In this document: piece by piece, positions 17,283 to 26,033 of the stretch
How positions within the stretch are numbered: position 1 is the first letter of the stretch
Layout: every line of letters begins with the position of its first letter
Assembly (NCBI GenBank): GCA_013215055.1
Contig: JABSRQ010000035.1
Location: 1 to 45,559, forward strand
DNA length: 45,559 bases
DNA from: Pseudomonadales bacterium
GTDB taxonomy: Bacteria; Pseudomonadota; Gammaproteobacteria; Pseudomonadales; DT-91
Reading direction: 5' to 3'
Notes under the pieces: model-generated
Database searches by the model: none
The model's input: the letters and a program-made list of their open reading frames with translations, nothing else
Told to the model about the DNA's origin: nothing
Translations under genes and position numbers: made by a program

Positions 17283-19531
17283 CAATAGAACACCCAATAA
17301 GTCACAAAAAACAATGCTAAAGACAAGGTTGGCCAATACATAACTTTGGAAACCAAATTTTCGTCTTTATTTTCTATCGCATCTGTTTTTGCAATATAAA
17401 CAGAGCTTATAGCGACATACATCAACATGATGTAAATAACAAAATAATAATATTCGAAATACATAATGGTAGGAGATTGTAAGGACCGTCTAAGCTCTGA
17501 ATGATTGATCACAACCACAAAAAACAACGCAGATATACCCAGAACAACATCACTAGCGGAGAAGCCCAACCATTCTGACATTTTACTGGATTTGGTACTG
17601 ATCAATATAATCAAAAACATTAAAACAGCAACAAGAAATATCGGGATTACTCTGGAAACAAAAGGCGTCAAAAATTTGCGTTGAATATTAATATTGAAAA
17701 ATAGCTCAGGTTTATTTTTAAAACTAGTATGCCCAGAATGACCAAAATTTGTATTAAACGATTGCTGATTAATGCTGAACCAAGACGATCGAATATTCCA
17801 ACCAGGCAATACAAAACCCTCCTGCACACCAGGCTTCAACGCCGGATTGGGAATAGCATAGGATTCCAGATCGGGTGTTAGTATCACATTATCCTGAAAG
17901 TTTTTATGCCATAAACGCAACCACACCTGCTGTGAATCTAACGGATAAGCAGAGTAATCAAAGCCCTGCCTTAGATTTGCAAATATATACCAGCCAATGG
18001 TTTCCTCACAATCTCTTAACGTGATCTCTTGTACCAGACAATCAGGATCATCGGGGTCCAATAAATAATGATAGGCTTTTTCAATACTGGGTGATTCGGC
18101 CTCGGGCAATATCACCCCTCTCTCTATGCCCTTATGCAAGCCTTTCTTGTATTTCTGCCAAACATAAGCCGTAATCTTGATATTGTTAGAACCTTCAAAT
18201 TCAATAGATTGAAAATACACACCCGTACTAATGAATTTAGGCGGGGTATGGAATAAATTCTCAGCCAGTTCTATTTGTTCATTTTCAATTTTTTTTAATA
18301 CACTGGAGCTCATCACTTTCACAGCGCTGTTATCAATTTTAGGGAAATGATCGGCAGCCCACCAAAAAGCGGCGATTCCTAGAAAAACAACAAAAGAGCT
18401 ACTCACTGAGGCCATCAAATAGGTTTTCTCTTGATGGTTTTTGTAGTTAAAGGCAAGCAAAGCTATGAGGCTTAACAAGGCAAAGGTGAAACTCGTAACC
18501 ACTCTGAACCATTGTTTTCTGACTAGGTTTTTATCCTCTAATCGCTCCTTATCCAACACAACGGCTAAAGACCAGCCCAAGCCTTTCATAGCCTGATAAA
18601 TAATCCAGGATTTTTCCTGGGTAAGTGGATCTAAATGGTCAATATAACCAGAGTCACCATTTACCGCATGAATGGCCATCGAGTTAAGTCCTGCATCTTC
18701 ATTAGCCCAAGCTTGTTCAAAAATACTAACACCGCTGTTAACCAAATCCTGATCGGGATGAACAATAAAGCGCCCCTGCTTGGAAAGAATATAATAATAA
18801 GAAACCAGCTCATTTTTAAATGCCACTAACCTCTTCAGTTTTTCAGTCGAGAGCTCTCCCCCCACCACACCACTGGGTTCATCTTTAGCTGGATCCTGAC
18901 CCGGCAACCAAAATGGCCGGCCAAAGTCCGCGGTGAGTTCTTGACTCGCCTCACCAAAATAGGGTTCACTCCAACGCTTACCCTCCAGTAAAGGCTTTCT
19001 ATACCAGTCGTATTTAAATAAGGTGTAATCATAGTTAATCTGAGCTTCTTTGACCTTGTCATCGGCCCCTAAAACAAAGTAATTCGACTTTAATTTAACC
19101 AGCGGATCTAACACATAGGGTTCAAAGGACAAACCCAGACCATACATCCATGTATTTTCAGCCAAATCTTTTTTAATACGCTTATCAATATCCTTAATAC
19201 CTAGCGCACCACTATGCAAATCATCTGCTAGTTGATTTATTATCGGCTCCATACGCCGTATACGCTCGGATAAGACAAGGGATTTTTCCTTAACCTGTGC
19301 CATGCTACTTTGTAATTTCTCCCCCTTTAAAGCCTCAAAATTCACATAGATGTCATACAAGCTCCACACACCAAAACATAAACAGAAAAGCAAAAAAAAC
19401 AGACTAACTCTAACTAATAGTACGGAGCTAATAGAGGGAAATAGTTCTATATTTTTGCCTCTAGAAGATGATGAAGAATCCACCGCACCATGCTCTATCT
19501 CATCCAGAATATCCTGAATAACAGGTTCCAT
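17282..19531 (-). CDS. Cache-domain / pentameric ligand-gated ion channel (pLGIC) fusion protein
   Basis: A 749-aa membrane protein with two parts. Part one: TM1 about 35-60, a double-Cache-like periplasmic sensor about 61-337 (MYGLGLSFEPY, DYTLFKYDWYRKPLLEGKRWSEPYF split over the fold, later GWSLAVVLDKE), TM2 about 341-363 and TM3 about 371-393. Part two: a beta-rich extracellular domain about 400-620 with the pLGIC signature YPLDSQQVWL at 529-538, then four TM helices M1 about 624-646 (with Pro630), M2 655-676, M3 689-713 and M4 729-748. Seven helices with the N-terminus inside put the Cache domain, the ligand domain and the C-terminus all on the periplasmic side, as pLGIC topology requires. 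Like other prokaryotic members, the YPLDSQ region lacks the eukaryotic Cys loop. The downstream coupled binding protein suggests ligand-gated ion flux. Ion selectivity unknown. Confidence 0.82.
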   Translation of the reverse strand: MEPVIQDILDEIEHGAVDSSSSSRGKNIELFPSISSVLLVRVSLFFLLFCLCFGVWSLYDIYVNFEALKGEKLQSSMAQVKEKSLVLSERIRRMEPIINQLADDLHSGALGIKDIDKRIKKDLAENTWMYGLGLSFEPYVLDPLVKLKSNYFVLGADDKVKEAQINYDYTLFKYDWYRKPLLEGKRWSEPYFGEASQELTADFGRPFWLPGQDPAKDEPSGVVGGELSTEKLKRLVAFKNELVSYYYILSKQGRFIVHPDQDLVNSGVSIFEQAWANEDAGLNSMAIHAVNGDSGYIDHLDPLTQEKSWIIYQAMKGLGWSLAVVLDKERLEDKNLVRKQWFRVVTSFTFALLSLIALLAFNYKNHQEKTYLMASVSSSFVVFLGIAAFWWAADHFPKIDNSAVKVMSSSVLKKIENEQIELAENLFHTPPKFISTGVYFQSIEFEGSNNIKITAYVWQKYKKGLHKGIERGVILPEAESPSIEKAYHYLLDPDDPDCLVQEITLRDCEETIGWYIFANLRQGFDYSAYPLDSQQVWLRLWHKNFQDNVILTPDLESYAIPNPALKPGVQEGFVLPGWNIRSSWFSINQQSFNTNFGHSGHTSFKNKPELFFNINIQRKFLTPFVSRVIPIFLVAVLMFLIILISTKSSKMSEWLGFSASDVVLGISALFFVVVINHSELRRSLQSPTIMYFEYYYFVIYIMLMYVAISSVYIAKTDAIENKDENLVSKVMYWPTLSLALFFVTYWVFY

Positions 19532-19828
19532 AATTTATCCTTGAACTATCACAATCATATTTTTCACAGGAAGGTAAATGCATCTCATATTTTGTATTGC
19601 AGCCTACAAATAAAACACTGCCAGATGTCTGAAGCGTTAACATTCATCTTCATTGAAATTGACAAGGCATAAAATTGACAATATTTTGGTTATTCGTCCA
19701 TTTGCATCAGAAAAAAGCGAAAGTCATTAACAAAAATGTGTCATGAATAACACGGAAGGCTACAGTGAGTTGGCATAACGATGTAACTAAGAGCAGACAA
19801 ATGCCCTCAGCATTTTCACTTAATCACT

Positions 19829-20794
19829 TTATGCACCTATCTCTTGTGTATCTGTCGTAATAGCATCTGCCACAAAGTCATTAATCTGTTTCTTAAAACT
19901 ATCCATATCGTTAGTTTCATGCAATGCATTTTGCAGTTGCATCAGCTTGGCAGCTTGACCTACCTTCATCTGTGTCTGCTTCTCAGCAAGTTGAGCTTGG
20001 CTAGCATAGAGCTTTGCCGCATCTACTTCAGATTGATCACCACGAATAAAATGATCAAAAGTATCAACAAAACGCTGTAACAAACGATAAATCATATTTG
20101 CAGAAAATCCACTCAAAAGGGATAAAGCCGGCTTGCCAAAGTTTTTCAACGGACTGTCATCTGCAGTAAATATCTCCTGAGGTAATAATTCCACAAGTAT
20201 AATGCCTGCCATAAAGCCAAGGATTAAAGATGACCAGTAGGATGAATCATACTTGGGATCATAAGTACCATCGGCAACATATTTGTTTGCCCGAAATAAG
20301 CCCGAAAAAGAAGCACCCAAACCAGCACAGCACAGTAAAAACGTTTCATTCAACAACAACGCTAAACCATCACTAGAAAAGAATCCTGCATTAATATTAT
20401 TGAGATTAACTAGGCTAGATGTACTGACGAATATCAATAACAACAATAACACTATTGAAGTACAAGATAATTGGCGTATCAACGCTACTGGACCAAGGAA
20501 GTGCAATAAGTTTGCATTTTGAGCATCGGCAGATAGCAGCGTAATTGTTTTGGGTGTGGCTGGAGCTATGATAAGTGCAAGTTTGTTATGGATTTTTGTC
20601 AATTCTTTAATGTCACAAGCATCAAACGCGGAATGAATAGACTGCTCTTCATCATCTTTATTATTCGCTAAATACTTTTGTCGTAAAGAAAAAAGTTTTT
20701 CAGTTAAGTCCGAGGGTGTGGAAAGACCATGACTCAATGCATGTTTCACCATGCAATGTGATTCAATAACAAGCTGTTCAACCATGCTTAACAT
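19829..20794 (-). CDS. Conserved-looking inner-membrane protein next to the eCIS cargo gene
   Basis: A 321-aa protein. The N-terminal 100 residues are soluble and helical. Then come four likely TM segments: about 108-127 (STSIVLLLLLIFVST-like), 148-166, 186-206 (SLILGFMAGIILVELL) and a shorter one at 222-238. A cytoplasmic C-terminal coiled coil follows (about 255-305, rich in Ala, Gln and Lys). GTSFSGLF-like Gly/Ser spacing around 156-166 and GFSANMIYRLLQRFVDTF suggest packed helices. An AAAGGA ribosome site supports the ATG at 20794. It is divergent from the DUF4157 cargo gene across a 291-base shared regulatory region. I do not recognise the family. A role in cargo release or in self-protection is possible but unproven. 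Confidence 0.65.
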   Translation of the reverse strand: MLSMVEQLVIESHCMVKHALSHGLSTPSDLTEKLFSLRQKYLANNKDDEEQSIHSAFDACDIKELTKIHNKLALIIAPATPKTITLLSADAQNANLLHFLGPVALIRQLSCTSIVLLLLLIFVSTSSLVNLNNINAGFFSSDGLALLLNETFLLCCAGLGASFSGLFRANKYVADGTYDPKYDSSYWSSLILGFMAGIILVELLPQEIFTADDSPLKNFGKPALSLLSGFSANMIYRLLQRFVDTFDHFIRGDQSEVDAAKLYASQAQLAEKQTQMKVGQAAKLMQLQNALHETNDMDSFKKQINDFVADAITTDTQEIGA

Positions 20795-20872
20795 TATGAC
20801 ATTCCTTTATAACATCTATACAAAGTGTGTTAGATACAAAGGAATCTGTCAACTTTCAATCCAACAATCCCT

Positions 20873-20900
20873 ACTGATCGAAAATATATTCTAGATCAGT
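20873..20900. promoter_or_regulatory. Inverted repeat in the divergent cargo/membrane-protein promoter region
   Basis: ACTGATC-N14-GATCAGT, a perfect 7-bp dyad with half-site centres about two helical turns apart (21 bp), lies between the divergent starts at 20794 and 21086. It is well placed to coordinate both genes. No regulator can be named. Confidence 0.4.
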
Positions 20901-21000
20901 AATTATAAATTACGTAGAATTCACTCTATATCGTTTTTAATGTTGAATAATAGCTCTTTTCCCTTAGACTAATAAAAAAAAATCACTTACTAATCTACAG

Positions 21001-21006
21001 TATAAT
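21001..21006 (+). promoter_or_regulatory. Consensus -10 box upstream of the DUF4157 cargo gene
   Basis: A perfect TATAAT lies 80 bases before the ATG at 21086. The expected -35 region is A-rich and poor, so activation by a regulator is likely if this is the promoter. Confidence 0.35.
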
Positions 21007-21085
21007 CGTTAGCAATTAAAATTTAATGTTAAAATCTCCAATGCTAAGTAAATAGACAAGTGTCGACAGTAAAAATGGAATAGCT

Positions 21086-23155
21086 ATGGCAACTTATGCA
21101 GCAAAAATACAGGATAATAAAAGCAGTGTACACAATGAGACATTTCAAGCTAACACTCTCACTGAAAACGCCGCTGCAAGCCAAATAAACCGTACACATC
21201 CCGAGGTCGTCACACAAAACAAACGTCAAAAAAAAGCTGATAATAGTCCGCTATCACAAAAACCAGCCCAACTACAGGCTATGGCCGATAGCAGCACACA
21301 AGATCAGACAATTCAGCGACAAGAAAACCACACAGGACTACCGGACAATCTAAAATCCGGCATTGAAAATCTTTCAGGTTATTCAATGAATGATGTCAAT
21401 GTTCATTACAACTCGGCAAAACCCGCCCAGTTACAAGCGCATGCCTATGCTCAGGGCTCTGACATTCATCTTTCAGCAGGCCAAGAAAAACACCTGCCGC
21501 ACGAGGCTTGGCATGTCGTTCAACAAAAACAGGGGCGAGTAAAACCCACAAAACAATTAAAGAGCAAGATAAACATCAATGATGACAGCAGCTTAGAAAA
21601 AGAAGCCGATGTGATGGGGGAGAAAGCACTATCACAGGGTAATTTAAAATCAGTGATTCAGCCAAAACCTTTAAATACACATTCAAGGGTGATGAATAAC
21701 AATAACTCTCCCATTCAAGGTAAGTTTGGATTTGAGATTGAAGTGCCTATATTACTCACTCATAAAAAAGATACCATCATCCCAAAGGATGGCGGTGGAC
21801 TGCCCTATGCCTTTACCGGTGTGCCCTCAGATGCGGGGTCCCGTTCTGGCAATGTCGACATTCATGCCGCTGCATTCTCCCATATCAATGTTGATCATAG
21901 CAGTACACTCAATCCACTAGTAAAGGCTGAGTTAAGAGAATATGGCAGACAGCAAGGGTTTGACGCAGACGGCAATGCACAGAAAAGCTTGGATAAAGCT
22001 GCCGGCACTCTCTTTCCCCATAGAGCAAGCATTATGGAGGTTGTTACAGAAGCCTGGGATGAATGCAGGCTCACTAGGCCTGAGGCTCTACAGAAAATCA
22101 GGGCCGTTATTAACTGGGTTGCAGCACGCTATGCTCAGATTGACGGAGATAATCAAGTCGCCATGGGCAACTACTATATTGGCTCCAATGCAACGCATGC
22201 AGATATGTTTCAACCACGATTGGGCTATTTCCATTCAACCTATGGAATCAAACTATCCCAGGTGCCAAAGTTATTTGAAAAAACAACAAGCGAAAAGGAT
22301 AGCTTAAAACAATATGCCGACAGAAGTGGGGATCCTATGGAGCGTCCTCACGCCAATAACTTACTGCAAACCTTCAACTCCATAGCAACCGCGCAAGTAG
22401 CCTTAAGTACAATCAAAGGTATATGGCCAAGAACCGGAGGTTCCTTAACCTCTAAAGGCAGTAAAAACTGGGCTAATGGAACAGAACAGACTTTTCTAGG
22501 ATTTCTTACATTACTAAGCAATTACCTGCTGATGTTTAAGGCTAACAATGGTGGTTTGCTGGGAAAACAAATGGTTGGCATGCACTATTATAAAAGTGAT
22601 CTACATGACGTCGTCAATCAATTACCTACAGAAATATTAGTAAAACTACGTACGACAAAGGAAATACGTAATCAGGTGATTGCCGCTATAGGAGGATCGG
22701 TAGGCTATGCTCCCTCAGATAAACTAGGTGGTCCGATGGGAAATATCCGGCTGAAAACCTATTTAGAACAACTTTTCATCGGCTCAGCAGGTGCTTTAAA
22801 ACAAGATACCGCTGGCAATGATATATATGATCCACTTTTAGCACGCACTATTAACCCCTACAGTGCAAAGTTAGGGCCTGAAAATGTTGGCCCAATATGG
22901 AATTCTAAAATGGGTGTAGTCATGGAGAACCGCCACCTGGAATACCTGGACCCCAATTATGGTACCAAACAGGATGATTTTAATACTTGGTCAAAAGCTG
23001 AATATGCCCAATACGGTAAAAGTGGTACGGCTCAAGACAAAGCTAAAATTGCCTCTATTGGAGCCAGGGAAGACGGAGCGGCAAAACGCCCTATCACAGA
23101 GTGGGAAGATATAATGATCAATATTTATGACATGATACAAGCCCTTAATAAATAA
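21086..23155 (+). CDS. DUF4157 (eCIS core domain) protein with long C-terminal effector-like region; candidate eCIS cargo
   Basis: A 689-aa soluble protein without a signal peptide. Residues 1-85 are polar, low-complexity and probably disordered. Residues about 86-155 form the eCIS core/DUF4157 domain: LPDNLKSGIENLSGYSMNDV, VNVHYNSAKPAQLQAHAYAQ, GSDIHLSAG, and the metalloprotease-type motif HEAWH (139-143), with EKEADVMG (about 171-178) supplying a likely third metal ligand. After a linker, residues 213-689 are unlike the core. FGFEIEV (214-220), SIMEVVTEAW (about 315-324), GYFHSTYGIKLSQVP and MENRHLEYLDP resemble the strand motifs of amidoligase/glutamine-synthetase-fold enzymes. That match is by eye and only tentative. 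DUF4157 proteins are known eCIS-linked cargo or accessory proteins. A GGA ribosome site and TATAAT support the start. Confidence 0.82.
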   Translation: MATYAAKIQDNKSSVHNETFQANTLTENAAASQINRTHPEVVTQNKRQKKADNSPLSQKPAQLQAMADSSTQDQTIQRQENHTGLPDNLKSGIENLSGYSMNDVNVHYNSAKPAQLQAHAYAQGSDIHLSAGQEKHLPHEAWHVVQQKQGRVKPTKQLKSKININDDSSLEKEADVMGEKALSQGNLKSVIQPKPLNTHSRVMNNNNSPIQGKFGFEIEVPILLTHKKDTIIPKDGGGLPYAFTGVPSDAGSRSGNVDIHAAAFSHINVDHSSTLNPLVKAELREYGRQQGFDADGNAQKSLDKAAGTLFPHRASIMEVVTEAWDECRLTRPEALQKIRAVINWVAARYAQIDGDNQVAMGNYYIGSNATHADMFQPRLGYFHSTYGIKLSQVPKLFEKTTSEKDSLKQYADRSGDPMERPHANNLLQTFNSIATAQVALSTIKGIWPRTGGSLTSKGSKNWANGTEQTFLGFLTLLSNYLLMFKANNGGLLGKQMVGMHYYKSDLHDVVNQLPTEILVKLRTTKEIRNQVIAAIGGSVGYAPSDKLGGPMGNIRLKTYLEQLFIGSAGALKQDTAGNDIYDPLLARTINPYSAKLGPENVGPIWNSKMGVVMENRHLEYLDPNYGTKQDDFNTWSKAEYAQYGKSGTAQDKAKIASIGAREDGAAKRPITEWEDIMINIYDMIQALNK

Positions 23156-23189
23156 TCATCTCGTTAATACTGAAGTATGACGAGATGAT
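23155..23189 (+). terminator. Strong hairpin at the end of the cargo gene
   Basis: ATCATCTCGT (23155-23164) pairs with ACGAGATGAT (23180-23189). The 15-base loop contains a second stem (ATAC-TGAA-GTAT), so the structure is long and stable. A T-rich tract is weak on the plus side. It lies between convergent genes and could end transcription from either direction. Confidence 0.5.
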
Positions 23190-23236
23190 CGACCATTACT
23201 TTATCTCGTCAGGCAAAATAGCTAATCACAATATCA

Positions 23237-24913
23237 TTAATACAGACGAAACAGCGGCATATCAAAACCAAAAAACAGCAATACACGTTCTTCCGTTTCA
23301 TTCACATCCTCTAGGGTTTGGCCGCGCTGAAAACTAACACCAATATTAAGTGGGTAATTCTCCAAGCCATAAGCAAGACTCAACGAAGGTGCAAAAATAC
23401 TATCAAACTCGATACTCTGCTCAACACCATCCAGTTTTAAATTCACCGGATAAGCCATATCAAGGGGGGAGAACATCACCGAAATAGCACCATTTCCATT
23501 TAAGCCCCAGTTATACTCAAGACCTACCGGTAAATATAAGCCTGCGCCGCTAACCGTATCTAAATCAGAGCCCTGATCATCAACGTAAACACTGGCACTT
23601 ATAGCAAAATACGATGATAGAAATACACTGCTGCTATTGCCTCGTTTAGCCGAGAAACTCACATCAGGTAAGGTATAAGCTTTCAAAATAGCGGTGACAT
23701 TATCTTTGCTGTCAGCTTCTGATATTTTTGTAAAAAATAGAATATTGTTGCTGAGGTTTCTTAAGTCTCTATCTGATAATACCTGCCAACTATCCACTAT
23801 TTTCAACACAGCGGTGGCCTTGCGGGTTTTATCGGCAGAATAATCCTGCAATGATTTAAGTCGATTATAATAGCCCTCAACGTCCGTATCACTCATCAGG
23901 CTTTTAGATTTGATTAGACTCATAGCCTGAACGACGTTTTCCTCACGCTTAGCTGCATCATTACTTATCTCATCCAATAGCTGCAAGAGTGACGACTGAT
24001 CTGTTTGATCAAAATTGCCTACCATCAACAGTGGGGCCTGAACCCTTAACATTGAAAGAAGGCTTGCATCAATCTGATAAAACACGGATTCAATAGCTTG
24101 AATATCGCTTTGGAAGCTATTAATTTTCTCGATCAGTGTTGTCAAATCAGCTAGTGGTATGCGCTTTTCTATCTCCGACCAGGGATCTTTTTTAACGGCA
24201 TCACAGGCATCACCGGAGACATCAAATAATGCACAGGCTTTAGCCTGCCCGTCTTCAGACAACACCAAAGCTGAACGATATTTATTAACATGATTCATCC
24301 ACTTTTTTATATCGTTATTAATCTTATTAAAGTCTGTGTACAGTCGCTTAACGTCATCAATGCTAACAACTGGAGCATGACAAAATTCACTAAACCTCTT
24401 CATCTGATCAAAACGTGTGGTTACATCAACGAGGCTATCGTAAAAACCATATATCACTGGGTTGACGTCTGCTATGGCCGGATATGGCGATACATTTAAT
24501 GGATAGCCTACACCGTTTTTTCTATAGGCAAGCAATTGCATTAATTCAATATACGTCGAGATAAACTGAATATTGTTTTCTGAAATATGCAGCTGGGTTT
24601 CAAGTTTTTGTAAAAACAAACGTGTTGCAAAGGCTTCCAGGTCTTTGTCTATGCCCTGCTGCCAATAGCCTTTGTAATCAAATAACTCCTTTAAACTGAT
24701 TTTTTCAATACTTTGATAGGTTTTAGGGAAATAACATTGAAAGTTTGCGTTATTTTTTAACTTTCTTTCAAATACAGCCAAGGCATTAGCCTCCGCCCGC
24801 TCAACAAGAAAATCGGTAAAACCTTCAACAATCTCTTCACCTGAGGCTGCTAAGATATTGCCTGAAAGCAGTAATAAAACACTCACAAGCCAATAGTTCG
24901 TTATTTTTTTCAT
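23237..24913 (-). CDS. Exported protein with helical body and beta-barrel-like C-terminus, eCIS-adjacent
   Basis: A 558-aa protein from the ATG at 24913, chosen because it follows an AGGGA site and opens the signal peptide MKKITNYWLVSVLLLLSGNILAA; the frame extends further upstream to 25060. Residues about 30-380 are helical with heptad-like stretches and two or three possible disulfides. The last 180 residues turn into amphipathic strands (VFLSSYFAISASVYV, GAGLYLPVGLEYNWGL, APSLSLAYGLENYPLNIGVSF) ending in FFGFDMPLFRLY, with a C-terminal aromatic as in outer-membrane proteins. It is divergent from the GH19 gene and convergent with the cargo gene. Family not recognised. An outer-membrane location is inferred. 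Confidence 0.62.
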   Translation of the reverse strand: MKKITNYWLVSVLLLLSGNILAASGEEIVEGFTDFLVERAEANALAVFERKLKNNANFQCYFPKTYQSIEKISLKELFDYKGYWQQGIDKDLEAFATRLFLQKLETQLHISENNIQFISTYIELMQLLAYRKNGVGYPLNVSPYPAIADVNPVIYGFYDSLVDVTTRFDQMKRFSEFCHAPVVSIDDVKRLYTDFNKINNDIKKWMNHVNKYRSALVLSEDGQAKACALFDVSGDACDAVKKDPWSEIEKRIPLADLTTLIEKINSFQSDIQAIESVFYQIDASLLSMLRVQAPLLMVGNFDQTDQSSLLQLLDEISNDAAKREENVVQAMSLIKSKSLMSDTDVEGYYNRLKSLQDYSADKTRKATAVLKIVDSWQVLSDRDLRNLSNNILFFTKISEADSKDNVTAILKAYTLPDVSFSAKRGNSSSVFLSSYFAISASVYVDDQGSDLDTVSGAGLYLPVGLEYNWGLNGNGAISVMFSPLDMAYPVNLKLDGVEQSIEFDSIFAPSLSLAYGLENYPLNIGVSFQRGQTLEDVNETEERVLLFFGFDMPLFRLY

Positions 24914-25126
24914 GCAGTTTCCCTTTACATTCTTTTCTTTTATAACGTTTTTTATACAAATTGGCCAATTAAACATAGCTACATATTTTATAAAATATGA
25001 AGAATCTGCTCTATAACAAAAATAGAAATTCTCTGTCATTATTAATAGCGATAAAGGCATTTGAATTATGGTTATTTAATGTTTAAATTATACAGAGTCA
25101 TAACATAATTGATAAGGGGATCTACA

Positions 25127-25978
25127 ATGTCTACAGGGACTTACACCATTAAATCAGGTGATACATTAGGAAAGATTGCAGCAGAGCAACTAGGCAGCGC
25201 CTCCCGTTATCAGGAATTAGCTGACTTCAATAATATTGCAGATGCTAACAAGATCAGCGTGGGACAGGTGATCAACATCCCAGGTAAACAACCTGAAACT
25301 AAGACAGCTGTAGAAGAAACAGTAGCGTCCAATAACAGTGATGATAACGATTTTAGTCTTGATCAGTTAAAAAAAATCCTTAACAAGGCTCCTGCAAAAA
25401 CCTTGGAAACCTATTTAGAGGGGCTAAATCAGACATTAAAAAAATATGAGATCAATACGCCGATACGCCGCGCACATTTTATTGCCCAAGTAGCACACGA
25501 ATCTGGCGAGTTTAAATATACCGCAGAAAATCTAAACTACTCTGCCAGTGCTTTACAGGCAGTTTTTGGCAAGTATTTCCCCTCGGCAGATGAAGCCGAA
25601 TCCTATGCCCGTCAACCCGAGAGAATTGCTAACAAAGTTTATGCTAATCGTATGGGTAATGGTGATGAAGCCTCCGGTGATGGCTGGAAATATCGTGGTC
25701 GCGGATTCATTCAATTAACCGGCAACGATAATTACAGTGCTTACAACAACGATGTGGATGAAAAAGACGATGTTATAGGCAATCCCGAGTTGATAGAAAA
25801 TAATCCTGCCATGATAGTCGGCACTGCAGGCTGGTATTGGAATTCGCGTAACATCAATAAAGCGGCCGATGCCGATGATGTATTGAAAGTCACCAAGTTA
25901 ATCAATGGCAGCACCAACGGTCTTGAAGATAGAACTAAATATCTCAATAAGGCTAAAGAAGTATTGAATCTTGCTTAA
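25127..25978 (+). CDS. LysM-GH19 peptidoglycan/chitin hydrolase
   Basis: A 283-aa protein from the ATG at 25127, six codons inside the longer frame, with AAGGGGA 6 bases upstream. An N-terminal LysM repeat (TYTIKSGDTLGKIA...VGQVINIPG, about 3-48) binds N-acetylglucosamine polymers. After a linker comes a family-19 glycoside hydrolase domain (about 70-280). The catalytic Glu is in AQVAHESGEF, and the family features NRMGNGDEASGDGWKYRGRG and FIQLTGNDNYSAY follow. There is no signal peptide, as in phage-type endolysins. Next to an eCIS operon this is best read as a cell-wall enzyme for assembly or release of particles by lysis. An anti-chitin effector role is less likely. Confidence 0.88.
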   Translation: MSTGTYTIKSGDTLGKIAAEQLGSASRYQELADFNNIADANKISVGQVINIPGKQPETKTAVEETVASNNSDDNDFSLDQLKKILNKAPAKTLETYLEGLNQTLKKYEINTPIRRAHFIAQVAHESGEFKYTAENLNYSASALQAVFGKYFPSADEAESYARQPERIANKVYANRMGNGDEASGDGWKYRGRGFIQLTGNDNYSAYNNDVDEKDDVIGNPELIENNPAMIVGTAGWYWNSRNINKAADADDVLKVTKLINGSTNGLEDRTKYLNKAKEVLNLA

Positions 25979-25996
25979 TACCTTTTAACTGATGTA

Positions 25997-26014
25997 CCCC
26001 AGAGTACTCTGGGG
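25997..26014. terminator. Perfect 18-bp palindrome between convergent GH19 and ATPase genes
   Basis: CCCCAGAGTACTCTGGGG lies between the ends of two convergent genes. As RNA it forms a GC-rich hairpin on either strand, so a bidirectional terminator is the natural reading. No clear T run follows on the plus side. Confidence 0.5.
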
Positions 26015-26033
26015 CTATTGCTAGCAAGGAGGA

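Noticed and set aside
19659..19687. Plus-strand promoter (TTGACA, 17-base spacer, TATTTT)
   Set aside because: Good -35 but weak -10, and it points into the antisense of the membrane protein gene with no gene or hairpin to serve. Chance match in AT-rich DNA is likely.
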